Below the pieces are notes generated by a model, which searched no databases, was not told the DNA's origin, and saw only the letters and a list, made by a program, of their open reading frames with translations. A program made the position numbers and the translations under genes. This document shows positions 9,901-21,800 of a DNA stretch of 64,000 nucleotides, one piece after another. The DNA lies in NCBI GenBank assembly GCA_963576475.1, contig OY754964.1:1252001-1316000 (forward strand), written 5' to 3'. The stretch is from Molanna angustata (Eukaryota > Arthropoda > Insecta > Trichoptera > Molannidae). The stretch's first letter is position 1. Each line of letters starts with the position of its first letter.

Positions 9901-11406
9901 GGGGTGTTATTTTTTAAGAAAAGCACTCCTTTTTTGGAAAAGGGGTGTTATTTTTTAAGAAAAGCACACCTTTTTTGAAAAAGGAGTGTTATTTTTTAAG
10001 AAAAGCACACCTATTATTTGCGTTTTTGGAAAAGGGGTGTTATTTTTTTATGAAAAGCACACCTATTATTCTCATTATTTTTTTTGTAAAAGGGGTGTTA
10101 TTTTTGAATAAAAGCACACCTATTATTCGCATTATTTTTTTTGTAAAAGGGGTGTTATTTTTGAATAAAAGCACACCTATTATTCGCATTATTTTTTTTG
10201 TAAAAGGGGTGTTATTTTTGAATAAAAGCACACCTATTATTCGCATTATTTTTTTTGTAAAAGGGGTGTTATTTTTGAATAAAAGCACACCTATTATTCG
10301 CATTATTTTTTTTTGTAAAAGGGGTGTTATTTTTTAATAAAAGCACACCTATTATTCGCATTATTTTTTTTTTAAAAGGGGTGTTATTTTTTAATAAAAG
10401 CACACCTATTATTCGCATTATTTTTTTTTTAAAAGGGGTGTTATTTTTTAATAAAAGCACACCTATTATTCGCATTATTTTTTTTGGAAAAGGGGTATTA
10501 ATTTTGAAGAAAAGCACACATTATTTGTGTAATTTTTTCTGTGAAAGTAGTGTTATTTTTGTAGAAAATTAAAAAGTGTAGAGATTTGAAATGAATGTTT
10601 CGTGAAAAAATGCAAAATTCATGAATAAAATCAAGTTTATCAGAATAATTCAGGTCTTTACTTATTATATATTTTGTTGATTCTCCAGATTTGTTGAAAT
10701 ACTCTAGGATTTTACTGTTCACCTGAAATTACAAATTTTTCTTTCACATTTTATATTACCATCTGTCATAAATTTATATTACCATCTGTCATAATTTTAT
10801 ATTACCACCTGTCATACCAATTATATCCAGAATGGTTTTGTGTGCCGTGTTTGTGTAGTGTATATTTTACTTAGCTAATTGAAAACTATTTCTTTATATT
10901 GCTTTTTGGACAAATTACATGCACTATGTCAAATATTAATATAACATACCTACATCCAAAAATAAGTTTCATATTCTGGAAACTTATGATATTATTTGTC
11001 ATAAATTCAGTCTGATTTCCTCATTTTTAATTCTTACGCATAGCATTTGCCTTTCCATTTTAGCTTTTGTATGGTCCGTGCCTTTTGCTTATTTTTTTTT
11101 ACATGATTATCGTTTTCAGGTGTGATCCGCAGCCAGGAGAAGGAGATAGAGGAGCTTAAGGGCAAGATTGCCCAGATGCTGGCCATCATGCCCTCCGATC
11201 CATTCTCCCAGTCCCCTTCTTCCCCCGCAGTGGGAGTCTCCAAGCTAAGGGTGGCCGACCCCTTCCATCAGTCCAGACTGTCCCCCTCCCCCTCACTGTC
11301 CCTCTCACTGCCCCTCTCTGTCTCCTCCAACAACCTCAGTAATCTCGACCCTAATGCCACTGCCTACACCCCCAAGGGCGTACCGCAGACAACCATCATG
11401 GGATAG
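3639..11406 (+). CDS. MACO1: macoilin, C-terminal three exons (partial gene)
   Basis: Macoilin is a conserved ER membrane protein of neurons, with N-terminal membrane segments and a long C-terminal coiled coil. Only the C-terminal 253 residues are in the window, from exons 3639-3922, 5763-5952 and 11120-11406. The first exon is a heptad-rich, Arg/Gln/Glu-rich coiled coil. The second holds the family signature TRIKLDLFSAVGEAKRQL. The third continues EKEIEELKGKIAQMLAIMP, followed by a Ser/Pro-rich stretch and the typical ending LDPNATAYTP before the stop. Splice phases join without conflict. No membrane segment is present here, and the exons encoding them should lie further upstream. The gene converges on the phosphodiesterase gene to its right. 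Introns are loaded with tandem arrays, but the coding sequence is intact. Identity rests on recognised motifs, not a database search. Confidence 0.88.
4487..4680 (-). mobile_element. decayed tRNA-headed SINE (family 1)
   Basis: Read on the - strand it has a tRNA-like head (TTCGTGGCTTAGTTGGTTAA), a degraded B box, and the body and tail shared with the copies at 15275, 24381, 36582 and 42255. It lies in the macoilin intron. Confidence 0.7.
4715..4860 (-). mobile_element. LINE fragment, related to 27405-27860
   Basis: The tract TTCAAAAGAATAAGCAGATC and the following AAGCTCTGAGGGGGTTTCTA closely match the sequence at 27410-27560, which lies next to a reverse-transcriptase C-terminal frame. This is a short remnant of the same family. 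Confidence 0.5.
5763..5952 (+). CDS. MACO1: macoilin exon: conserved core
   Basis: This 190-bp exon starts in phase 0 with codons reading VSTLEGKCLERERD and runs through AMSERAQHLERSLSAETRIK to LGLRE plus one base. The acceptor is TTTCAAG/GTGAGT, so the first six exon bases are themselves a consensus 5' splice site. The donor is AAG/GTTTAT at 5953. The satellite array begins about 20 bp after the donor. Confidence 0.87.
5975..9710 (+). repeat. intronic satellite array, about 23 copies of a 160-170-bp unit
   Basis: The unit contains ATAATAAACATGATTTTATA, a (TA)n tract and ATGCTAGGGATAGCCCCTG. The marker GCTAGGG recurs near 6078, 6238, 6398, 6562 and so on to 9661. Spacing is about 160 or 164 bp, alternating for long stretches, so the practical period is about 324 bp. 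The length difference is in the (TA)n tract. Point variants, such as ACATCAATAAAG at about 8940 and 9265, are also spaced 324 bp apart. The last copy breaks down near 9705. The open frames seen on both strands are by-products of the repeat and are not genes. Confidence 0.97.
9895..10570 (+). repeat. 57-bp tandem array with short-armed inverted motif in each unit
   Basis: AAAAGGGGTGTTATTTTT recurs near 9898, 9938, 9978 and 10030, then every 57-58 bp from 10088 to 10488. Each unit also contains AAAGCACACCT, which can pair with AGGGGTGTT. The period of 57 is 19 codons, so repetitive frames stay open on both strands. No start context or conserved product is apparent. Confidence 0.95.
10749..10819 (+). 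repeat. three tandem copies of a short AT-rich unit
   Basis: TTTATATTACCATCTGTCAT occurs three times in a row, the last with one substitution (ACCACCTG). It lies in the macoilin intron, about 300 bp upstream of the last exon. Confidence 0.9.
10908..11015 (-). mobile_element. decayed 3' part of a family-1 SINE
   Basis: The tracts ACTATGTCAAATATTAATAT and CATATTCTGGAAACTTATGA match the body of the better preserved copies at 15275-15497 and 36582-36809. The tRNA-like head is missing. It lies about 100 bp upstream of the last macoilin exon. Confidence 0.5.
11120..11406 (+). CDS. MACO1: macoilin last exon and stop codon
   Basis: The acceptor is TCGTTTTCAG at 11110-11119. Two bases complete a glycine codon, then 94 residues begin VIRSQEKEIEELKGKIAQ and run through a Ser/Pro-rich region to LDPNATAYTPKGVPQTTIMG and TAG at 11404-11406. 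The block EIEELKGKIAQMLAIMPS and the DPNA.AY.P ending are what most clearly identify macoilin. A CA-rich microsatellite follows the stop directly. Confidence 0.9.
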
Positions 11407-11519
11407 ACACACACACACACCCACACACGTATGCACGTCATATTTTAAATATTATTAAAACATCACTGCACATGGCGACTCACAAAATTAACACTTTATT
11501 TTCAATTTTTATTTAATTA

Positions 11520-11605
11520 ATCTTTGAGTAACTGCCCCCACATTTCTCCATATATTTTCTTTGTTCATTCTTTTCATGTGGCCAAACCATCTCAATATAA
11601 AAATT
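11520..11605 (-). mobile_element. short LINE reverse-transcriptase remnant
   Basis: On the - strand this reads LRWFGHMKRMNKENIW, matching the RWFGH..RMN motif of the LINE family that is better preserved at 57020-57693. It is only about 85 bp long. Confidence 0.6.
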
Positions 11606-11924
11606 GCACTTTTAACATGATATACATTTTGTATATATATATGTAACAAGTTGCCACTCGTTGGTGATGGTTGGTCACAAAATGAATCGCAAATCACAGA
11701 TGAAACTTTATTTTATAAATGTTTTCTTATTTTAATGTTTTATGACTGAAGAATGTCTTCATAGGCACCTTGTAATCTTTTTATTGTTATTTTTAAAAAG
11801 GTACTTCATACTATCACATTGTGAATTTTTTAATTTATCTATATTGTACAGTCCAATTCCATTATATCCAAATATGTGGGAACGTATTTAAATATGGGGT
11901 TTTACTGTATTGTATTATTGTAAT

Positions 11925-12068
11925 TTAACATGCATCCAATAACAAGTTGTCTCACAGATTCAGACTGAAAACACAACTAAAAACAGTGTTTCCACTGGGT
12001 ACTGTTACTGTCTAGGAACTGTTGCTCAGAAGTTAGATATCTAACCAATTGAGTCACAAAGGCTGACA
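11925..12068 (-). mobile_element. decayed family-1 SINE
   Basis: On the - strand the head reads TTTGTGACTCAATTGGTTAG, followed by the family body and the tail fragment complementary to ACATGCATCCAATAACAAGT. An internal deletion removes part of the tail. Confidence 0.65.
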
Positions 12069-12199
12069 AAGTATATTAAATTGTCTTTCGATTTACCATA
12101 GGTACATTGTTTTGTTACATATTCTTAAATATCTCATTTAGACATTTACTTTGCTTTCATAGCTCTAATATTTATTTATAAATTTCTAGAATTAAAAAA

Positions 12200-12375
12200 A
12201 AAAACACTTTGCACCCTGTGCATGTTGTGAGTTAATTTCCAAATAGTAATTTCTTCCAAGTATCCCAGTGTTTTCAGTCCAGAGAACCAATAACATGAAG
12301 AATAATTTCTCCCTTTCTGGGAATTGAACCCAGGACGCCAGGCACAGCAGTCAAACGACTTGTCACAGCCATTAA
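12200..12375 (-). mobile_element. tRNA-headed SINE (family 2)
   Basis: On the - strand this has a tRNA-like B box (TGGGTTCAATTCCCAG), then GAGAAATTATTCTTCATGTT and a body ending in the complement of CACTTTGCACCCTGTGCATG. The + strand copy at 39229-39437 has the same order: head, GGGTTCGATCCCC, ACTGGTTATTT, GCGCAGGGTGTAAGGAAGTG. Confidence 0.65.
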
Positions 12376-13079
12376 TTTTGATGATAGTCAGATTTTGTAT
12401 AAAAATCGATTGGTTTAAGAAATTTCTTTATGGGTCTCGGTTATTACAAGACTTGACTTGTACATGGATGGATTAAATGTGTTTCACACGGATTTTAATT
12501 TAGTGACACTAATATTTTTATTCACGATTTATCTCCCTGTTATAAGTTCCTAAAACTGATCCAGAAATGTATTTATAATTGTAAATTTTCATGTTAGTTA
12601 ACATATTATTAGTTTTAATTTTAACAATAACGATATTACATTTTTCTGTTTTAAACATTTATGGTCTTACTTATTAGATTTCGTTAATAGCTTTCTAAAC
12701 GCGCAACCAGATAAGCATGACTAAAATAGTTAAGATCGGTATTAAAAAATCTTACTTATAAACGTATACTAAGATATGACTAACTAGTTCACCTAATTGT
12801 TTACAAACACCCTCATTTATTTTCATATGGCCGCATTGGCTTCACAGATGTCAAAAAATAGAAAAATGCATGTAATCTTTGGATAATTGACATCCAAAAA
12901 TGAAAACAAACACCGCGTTGTGCCGTATTGAGTCAAATTAAACACGTTTGCGATGAAGAATAACAAGGAAAATCGTTATAAGTATTAAATTTTTCTGTCA
13001 ATCTCAAATATGCGTCGGAACATATGTCAAAGATTCGCCATTTTGAAATACTTGGTATGACGCGTTAATCAAGCTTTAA

Positions 13080-13592
13080 CCCCTTCAGTAATCATTAAAA
13101 AATAAAAAAAAATGAAAAAAAACACATTTTTTTTTATGAATAAATTTTATTTAATGAGCGTAAATATCTATCACAAAAGCCATTTCAGGCTCAAAATGGG
13201 TCGGAAATTTGATATTATGGTGCATAGTGTGGGTCAAGAAATAAAAGAAATTCAGAAAAAAATATTAATTTTTACTTATCATAATTAATTAATAATACAA
13301 AAAAGTCTGAATCATCAAGGAAAAAAGTCTATAAAAACATCGACGAAATATTATAGATGTAATCAATCGAAATTGAATCACGTATTGGGAGATAGGGGGG
13401 TGGTACATCGTTTGAATCATCGCAGCTGTCTTTTGTCTCGCTTCCACATACCATAAATCGTATTTATTTACGCCTGAGTATATTCGGGAGTGGTCTTTTC
13501 TGCTGATAAAGTTTGCCCGAGTTATCTCGGGTGTGAGAATTTTTGCAAATAATAGCAGCCCGAGTATACTCGGGCGTAGTCCTTAAGCGGTT
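13080..13592. mobile_element. TTAA-flanked element, possibly piggyBac-like
   Basis: TTAA occurs at 13076-13079 and 13593-13596. The intervening sequence starts CCCCTTCAGTAAT and ends AGTCCTTAAGCGG, an imperfect inverted pair. Inside the right end are short palindromes CCCGAGTTATCTCGGG and CCCGAGTATACTCGGG. A TTAA target and ends starting CC fit piggyBac-type elements. No transposase is present. TTAA is common in AT-rich DNA, so the call is tentative. Confidence 0.5.
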
Positions 13593-14101
13593 AAACAACC
13601 TCTCGACCTGTCCTAACTTGATGTCTATGAAATAAAGGTGTAATAAAGGTAGTCACGGTTTATAAATAAACTTTTACCTTAATCACGCTCTATTACCAGG
13701 TACTATAGATAGTTTACGTTTATAAGTAAGAAGGTTAAATAAGGATTGACCATAGAAACGTGTAGCACATAACCTTTAAATAAAACAAATGAATATCGGG
13801 TTCATATGGACATTATATAACTGGTGATTTGTTTATTTTATTTGTATTCAAATGGAATTCAGTTTCATAATTTGTCGCTAAAAAGTATTATTTTTAATAC
13901 AGTATTTATTGACAGCTTCTTGAGAAACAACATGTTTTCTGATTGTAAAGATTAAGTATTATTTGAATGTTTGATAAATTACAAAAGTTTATTTTTACAA
14001 TGGGTTCAATTCCTTCTCATGGGGTAGTGAAACTAATAACAGGTCTGTCTGGCAATAATGTCATAGAATTCATAGACGTCAACAAATTATGTTTTCTTAA
14101 T

Positions 14102-14255
14102 GAAATGTTAGAAGCGTGTACAATAGACGAACATGTATGAGACGATGCATGAATGTTGACGAGGCGAAGAATGTGTGCCAGGATAGAAAGATATGGCGTT
14201 CGGTTCTCTCTGCCTACACCGTAAGGGACATGGCGTGATGGTATGTATGTATGTT
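14102..14255 (+). mobile_element. LINE 3' fragment (family of 57020-57693)
   Basis: The + strand reads MRRCMNVDEAKNVCQDRKIW and then SVLSAY.VRDMA before TGA, followed by an ATGT repeat tail. It matches the 3' end of the LINE at 57020-57693 almost base for base. It is a short 5'-truncated insertion. Confidence 0.85.
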
Positions 14256-14934
14256 TATTTTTCTATTAATCTTTATCTATTTCATTCAAACTTCAGAATA
14301 GCTAAAAATACATAATCAAAATGAATAAATTTGAATTGAACCCAATAATATGTTATAAAATAATATGGGAGCCATCATTATAAAGGGCGCAGAAAAGAAT
14401 TCACCGAATATCTCATATATGGAATATCCAAGTGTATTATATTTTACTTGAATCAGTGGGAAAGCGATGTTATACTCTTTTTCTGACAAATAATATTTAG
14501 TATTTAATGGAAAAATGTTTGTGATGTGGGGTATGTATTAATTATGCAGACCAATATTAAATAACATAATAATGAATATGGATATATAATGTTATATGTT
14601 TTAACAAAACGTATTATGTTATATGCACTTTACTGTACAAATATCAGGCCTTATTATATTTTATTTTACTTATGTTATAACTTTACTCGTTTCAATAACG
14701 AGGTAATATTAGTACTTACTGATTGTTAAAAAAAGTTTAAATTCAAAATGTTCAAAGTACCTACATGAATATTATATGTAAATCATAAAAGAAAAAGTGT
14801 GCCTCAAATCAGTGTAAACAATAGAATATATATTTCTTATAATGTTGCTTATATTTATTGTATCAGTGTTCTTGTAATGCTTGGATTGTCTAGTTATATT
14901 GTGCGTTCATTATTAGATTTTTTAATTATGTCAG

Positions 14935-15200
14935 ATGTAAGAAAATAAACATTGCCAGATGTGACAACATATAGATAACGCTAAGTTGGATAAATTATTT
15001 CTAAATAAGTTGTTTTTGACATACCCTCAAAAAATTATAAAATGAGTTTAAAATTATTTATAAAAGCAAAGTCTCTGTTAATTTACAGAGTAGTGAAATG
15101 TTAAAAATGTTAGCAACTCCATAGAACTAAATTCACCAGATTGTCAAATATGTTAGCTTACCAACACAAAAACACGTAAGGAGTCACAATAATTGTAATT
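14935..15200 (+). repeat. dispersed repeat, second copy at 31130-31360
   Basis: GTTGCCAGATGTGACAACAT-like sequence, then AAGTCTC, AAATTCACCAGAT and AGGAGT, occur in the same order here and at 31130-31360. The copies are diverged. Family unknown. Confidence 0.6.
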
Positions 15201-15274
15201 CCATAGATAAAAATTTCAACTGCTCTGTGGAAGAAGAAATGACCATAGAGACATTTTAGTCCAAAATGAAGTTA

Positions 15275-15497
15275 TTTTATTCTATGTAGCTTCTCGGGCA
15301 ACTAACAGGTGCTATATCAAATAATTATTTAACATAAACCCAGTAACAAGTTGCCACATTCTGGAGACTTACGATATTTATCGTCTCACAGGTCCAGACT
15401 AAAAACACAATTAAAAACTGTGTCTACACCGGGAATCGAACCCGGGACCCTTGGATCGGCAGTTGAATACCTAACCAACTGAGCCACGAAGGCCGAC
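15275..15497 (-). mobile_element. full-length family-1 SINE with target duplication
   Basis: The SINE is flanked by the 10-bp direct duplication AATGAAGTTA (15265-15274 and 15498-15507). On the - strand it begins with a tRNA-like head (CCTTCGTGGCTCAGTTGGTT), has a perfect B box (GGGTTCGATTCCCGG), a 100-bp body and a tail ending GTTGCCCGAGAAGC. It is the best reference copy in the window for the family. Confidence 0.88.
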
Positions 15498-15744
15498 AAT
15501 GAAGTTAAAGTTAAATAATGTTAGTAAAATTAAATTTTATGTACACATTGACAATCACATTCAGTAAACTTACCAGTACTAATTACTTCGACCTTATTGT
15601 ATTGTGAAAATATTTTTTAAATCAAATTGTATGGGTTCTACTTCATTTATTTTACACAAGAGACCGCATCTCCGCAGAAATAATGAGTTTTACAGCGTTC
15701 TAAACTCAACAACCAGTTGAAGCAATCATTGAGATTAGAACAGT

Positions 15745-15900
15745 CTTCTTTCCCCTTAGTGCTTTTGTCCCGTTTCTATCGAGGTACACTTTGATCATGA
15801 TCCTGTAATTGGCGAGTCTGGTTATTACATTGAAGCGACTGCCATCTGACCTTCGTAACCCTTAGAAAGGGGAACCAGACAAATTGCATCATGGCTACAC
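15745..15900 (-). mobile_element. 3' part of a family-4 SINE
   Basis: It shares about 150 bp, including GGCGAGTCTGGTTATTACAT and AAGGGGAACCAGACAAATTG, with the complete element at 49263-49521. The tRNA-like head is missing here. Confidence 0.75.
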
Positions 15901-15949
15901 ATTATTTAATATTATAAGATATTTTGTTTTCTATACAAAACATGAAGGT

Positions 15950-16310
15950 ATGCATGTCAGGATAGGATAGTATAGATGTCAGTTCTTTTTTCCTACCCAG
16001 AATATGAAAACAGTATGATGCTGTTTGGAGATTACGGCCCGAATCCATAAAACGTACTAAGAATTTTTTCAATACCTACATGACAAATTCCATACATTTC
16101 TGTGTGCTAAGTATTGACTTAATAAATTGTATGAAAGTATGTCGTTACTAAATTCAATTTTATAAAAATTTGAAGTAAAGGTACCTACTGATATAATGTA
16201 TCATGTTTATAGAAAATTAAATTACCTATTTGGGCTGTTTCAACGTTTTACGATATTTCGATATAAACTTTTTTAAAATAATAATTTGAGATTTTGTATT
16301 TGTCTATATT
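15950..16310 (+). repeat. dispersed repeat, related copies at 51810-52190 and 56210-56290
   Basis: The block GTCAGGATAGGATAGTATAG, then CCTACCCAGAATATG and downstream AT-rich sequence recur in order at the two other places. Family unknown; no coding capacity. Confidence 0.6.
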
Positions 16311-18660
16311 GAGATTAGAACAGTGTCTCTAAAATTCAAAAATCCCCATCAATATGGGTTAATATTAATTTCCTATGGCAAATGTCAATAATGAAATCTT
16401 ATAAACTGAATTCACATATCAACATTACAACATTTCACTTTGCATGTCTGATCAACTCACGATCACCCATTATTACACACAAACATGTAAAGCGCAGCGA
16501 ATCTGTTTATAAAAAAAATGTACTTATACGTATTGGTCTCTTTTGATAGGAAAAAGTCTGTTTTACTTATTTCCAAAAACATGTAATGAATTAAATTTGA
16601 TAATATTTGATACACACAATTTAATTTCCCTCACAGGTTAAACTATACAGTTCCAATGTATACAATCACATACTGGTAAATCAAACTAACTGATGACGAT
16701 AACATAATCAATTATTTTATCAAAAAATATGTACTGATTAATGTCCACTTTTTCATTTAATACAATAAGTATATTCTTCCTCTCTCTTCGTCATATATAT
16801 TGTTAATTCAATAATTTTAGTGCCAAAATATTTTATAGTTTCAATTTACTGTAGCATATGATTTTTATTGTACACTTATTATTGTGTTCCGAGTTAAACA
16901 GGGCCCGATCCACCATCTACATTCTCATAAAACAGTAAATTAGTTTTCGTCTATAATTATTAATAAAGTATTTATCATTTAAAAATGAATCAAAGTAAGA
17001 TGAAAATATACCAATATATAGCAAATAATATGTTTATTTTTGATTTATGTATATTTTTTACTTATGAGCATTTTACAGAGTAAATAAATTGTTAAAGCCT
17101 TTTTGAACATATATATTGGATCTAACCCTGGAGTCGAGACTTTGTCCAGATAAAAATGTATTACTGCATAATTCTATCAACATTTTCCTGTTAATGTCTA
17201 CATTTTTTTAATGCATTGAAGCTTGTAATATTTCATTGTAGCCAACTACATGTTGTATAAAAACATGTTTTTACAAAATTTATTATCTACTAAGTAAATG
17301 ATAAACCAACAAACATGAATTGTTGTTAATTAAAAATAAAGAAATTCTTAAGTTCGCTATATATTGTAATGAGTCAAACCAACCGACATAATATATAATA
17401 CATTCTTTTGTGGCAGACTTAGAGTGCAAAATGCTTTGTAGAATTTCATTAAGCGAATGAATCTATGACCCGAATGCACAGTCCTAGGTACCTAAATACT
17501 AACGCCCAACTTCACTGGAGTATTTAGGTTTCTTAATTAAGCAATTGCGTTGCAGAGACATCACTAACTAAATACTACGCCAAACTTCAGGTCGATGGCG
17601 TAGAATTTAACATTATTGTGTATGATGAAAAGAGATAGATAGCTTTCTATGGGCTTAGACTGGTGTTAAAAAAGTTTTTTTGTCATAACAACACAAACAT
17701 ATGTAAACCAAGCTCACACTGGCAGCTCGATGTTTCTGAAATTCCAGCGAATTTTCGGCATCTCGTATGGATCGCTGATTACTCTGGTATTTGATTTGAC
17801 AAAATTACCAAATACATATTCAACGAAGCTGATAAAATCATCATCCACAGAAAAAAACCTCATATTTTAGTATTAAACCACTCGTAAGGTTCCTCGCTAT
17901 CAACCTTACTTTTTGACAATTCGCAAATGTTAGTTTATGCCGATGCGCATGCGCTAAGTATTTAGATATGTCTCTGCAATGCAATTCTCATTCAAAAAAT
18001 TCGTAGCATCCTCCAGTTAGGAAGCAATGTAATCTTCTAACTTAAGTGATCGACTGTGCAATGAAAACATGGTTAGTATTTATATTTAGGTAGGACTCTG
18101 CATTGGACCTATGCCTCTGCTTCAAAATGAATTAAAATAATTTCGAAACCTGGATAAATAAGAATTGCCGCATGCATAATAATTTATCTGAACAAGGTCT
18201 TGACTAATCCTAAATAAATGACACAATTCTGAAAGCAATATTAAAATGACATAATTAGCTACCTCTGTATTTTCCATCCTTTGTATTAAGTAATTGATTG
18301 TATAGATGTTGATTGATTAAGTACAAATTGATTTTCCATAATAATGTACAAGATAATTTCTTGCAAATTCTTTTTTGTTGTAAACACTAAACTTATCTGA
18401 GGGTAAGTTTTGTAATTATTACATTTTATAAAAAAAAAATGTAGAAATCTTTGTTTTTTGATACACAATAGTGTAATATAATTATTTATCCAATAATATT
18501 ATGTGCCTGTATCTTTATAAAACAGCTTAGATTGTATATATTGATTAATTTCCTTTTCAATGCATTTAGGTTATTAAATATTCTCTATTTTGTGTATTCC
18601 CAAATTTCGAGGAAGTGAAATATTTCAAATCAATATAACAAATAAACATGTTAATGAATA

Positions 18661-18850
18661 ACAATAATAATGGTGCAAATACTTTGCTAAATACCACTTG
18701 GTGAGTTAAAAAAAAGCACTACTAGTTTCAGGGGAGAGCACTCCTCCCATCGACATTAATGTCGATGGGAGGAGTGCTCTCCCGAAGCTAGTAGTGTTTA
18801 ATTTTAACTCACCAAGTGGTATTTAGCAAAGTATTTGCACCATTATTATT
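18661..18850. repeat. long near-perfect palindrome
   Basis: Arms of about 95 bp meet at CGACATTAATGTCG near 18757 with no spacer. Left-arm tracts such as AATACCACTTGGTGAGTTAA recur in complement on the right. A few mismatches exist near the AAAAAAAAGCACTAC/GTAGTGTTTAATTTT segment. This looks like a fold-back element or MITE. Confidence 0.9.
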
Positions 18851-21800
18851 GCTATCATGGACTACCACAAAGTTACTGTCAAATCCATCAATGTTAATGA
18901 ATCTTTAATATTTCATGATTTAAACAAGTTTTTTTCTTTGGATTATTGTTTTCTTGTCGCCCTAATAATAATAATTCCGATCTTCCAATTACTTACTTCA
19001 TTGCAAACTCCACTAATATGTAGCAAAATACAATTAGAATAATTGAATATTGTTTATTATTTAGTTAACACTGGTGCCAATAGATGGCAGAGGCTGTGCA
19101 GATTCAAATGATGTACTATGCTGTGGACGATTGTATAGATATCGACAAATATCTTGACAATTTTTGATGTAGTGGGGGATGGTTTGCACATCTACCAACC
19201 AAAACAAAAAATGTTCTGCCCAAGATGCTTGCCTATATCTTTCACATAAAAATATCAAAACTGCATGATTATAAAATTAATTTTATCAAATGAGAAATGA
19301 CTACTGCATAATTTTAATAATTAAATCCATTTGATATATGTATATAAATATTTATTTCAATAAAATTTCAGGTTTTAAGTTTAGGTAATTTTTTAGTTGA
19401 AAAAATATTGTAGTTTCATAAAATATTGTTCCCAGTATTTTGGACAAAAGTATTGTAACGGTTGTTGTAGGTAGTAATCTCCTTATAATGTAGAAATGTA
19501 AGACTTTCTCTTTCATTTCTGACTTGTGTATAATTTATTGATTTAATAACAATATTAACCAAAGATAATTAGTTTAAGTTTTCTTTTTTGTGTTTTCTCG
19601 TACTCCCCGTTTATGATTCTGTTTTAAGAATCACACATCACAAGTGGTGGTTGTATTAGGATTTTTAATTTATTATCGTACATCGTTATTATATTTTATT
19701 CATAATAATACATATTAAATGTATTTTTTGAAACAGACACATAAAACATATACAACATGTTTTATTACTCGCTATAGAGTAAGCAGGAATATAATTTTCA
19801 TAAAATCAGGCACCTACAGGTCTTACAATCTGTTATTAGCTAGTTTACATGTTTAACATCTCTAATCAGATGATCTATATATTGATCCCCTCTGGGATAA
19901 AAATCCAATGTTTAAAAAAAATCGTATACCTAACTAATTAAGTTTAATTACAGTTAAATGATGTATGTATTGTAATTTATAAAGTGAGTTGTACAAAAGT
20001 AAATAGTAGAAATTTTAATAACAATTGTATTTATAATTTTATATGCACGCAGATAATAAACTATATTGCTTTTCACTTAAAAGTGGTTTATGATTATGTT
20101 GGTATGGTTTCATTTGGTGTTGTTATGCTTAAAACAGGATATTCCCCACATTAAGGGATTTTTTTTATTTTTTAATTTATGTAAAATTTATTTCTTATAA
20201 ATCTGCTCAAATCGTTAAAAAATAATAAGTGTATTTTGTAAAATAATTATAGAAGACATGTTTCATTCTACTGTATAAAACCAAGATTGTTTTCTTTTGT
20301 TATTTAATTTTAACAGTGAGATTAGGGGCATTTAATTTGGCTATATTATGGCAACATTATTCAGTTTATTTGACTGACTGACAGTCTTACCAACATAACC
20401 ATTAGTACACTTTTATGTGAAACACAGTATATCAATAATATTATTTTTCTGAGTAGTCTTGTTAAAATAGAACCGTGCATTTATTTATTCATTCATTGGA
20501 TGTAAATATTTTTTTTGTTAAGAAAAAAGTTTGCATAATCTCAAACAACTAATTGAGTCATCTTTAATTGAAATTTTGGAATGCGTATGTATATTTACCT
20601 TGTGCGTTGTTTTTGTAAACTGGTGTTCTTGAAATTGGTAAAATCAAAATTAAGTAAACTCAATTCTGGTTAATGATGATATTTTTGGTGTGCAGTGAAT
20701 GTTGAATTTATCGTGCCAAGTTTCATCTAATACGACGTGAAATGACTAGCGTACAATGTGGTGTACCGTACACACTACTCTCGAATATTGTATCGGATCA
20801 ATACTCGTTCTTCCCTCATAAAGAGGGGGGGGCTGGGCAGTCTTAGTTGGCTTTGCGACAAAAATACCATTCATAGATGGTGTCGATTGTGTAATATTTA
20901 TGTGATTTGTTTTAATTTAGCTCGTTAATAAATTAATATAGATAAGTAGCATCATTTGTAAAGATAGTGGTCTACTGTGGCTGTTAAAGGGTACAAAATT
21001 AATGTTACTTCTTTATTGTTCATTTTTAATCACTACAAATCTTTAAGATATTATCAAAGTGAGTCTTTGGTCCATTATTTTATTAAATCGAGACTTGCTG
21101 TTTTTAATAAAATTGTATCATTGTGTCAGCACAAAAATCAATTATTTTTTACAATTTGGAAACTACATAATACGGTAAAACTTTAAATTTACGTTTTCTC
21201 ACAAAGCTCAAACAAAAAAAAATAAATTTGAAGAATGTGTTAATTTGAGTAAATGAGGTTGAATAATCACCTCATTATTTTATATTGTTTATTAGGACAC
21301 AAAATAATAAGGGAATCTTATAAACAATAAAAGTAAAATTTTGTGTAAAAGTAATTTATTTTATTCTTTGTTTATAAACTGAAACAGTGTGATATGTTAA
21401 TACTATGGGTACTAAAAAACGCATGAAAATAAATGCATAAAATATATTTGTAATTCATAGACAAAACAGATTTTTATTTCCATAGACGAAAACTGAATTT
21501 GTATAAAAAAAATTGTCACTTTTTATTCATAATCATATTTATTCATTTGTGAAAAAATGACATTTTTATCAGCATTAACTAGGAGAAAATTTCACACAAA
21601 TCCATTTGAAAAAATTTGTGTGTTTGTTTTTGGGTTTTTGCAAGAAAACATCAATTTGACGTTTTACTATAATGTGTTTTCTGATTTCCAAGATTTGTGT
21701 ATAATATGAAAACTTATATGTATGTATGTATTACATTTTATATTTTTATTTTATTATCAATGAAGTGAAAGTAAAGCTTTCAACTAATAAAGATGTATAT

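Noticed and set aside
9945..10572. Repetitive 80-130-codon frames on both strands
   Set aside because: They reflect the 57-bp period, which is a multiple of three. No start context or homologue.
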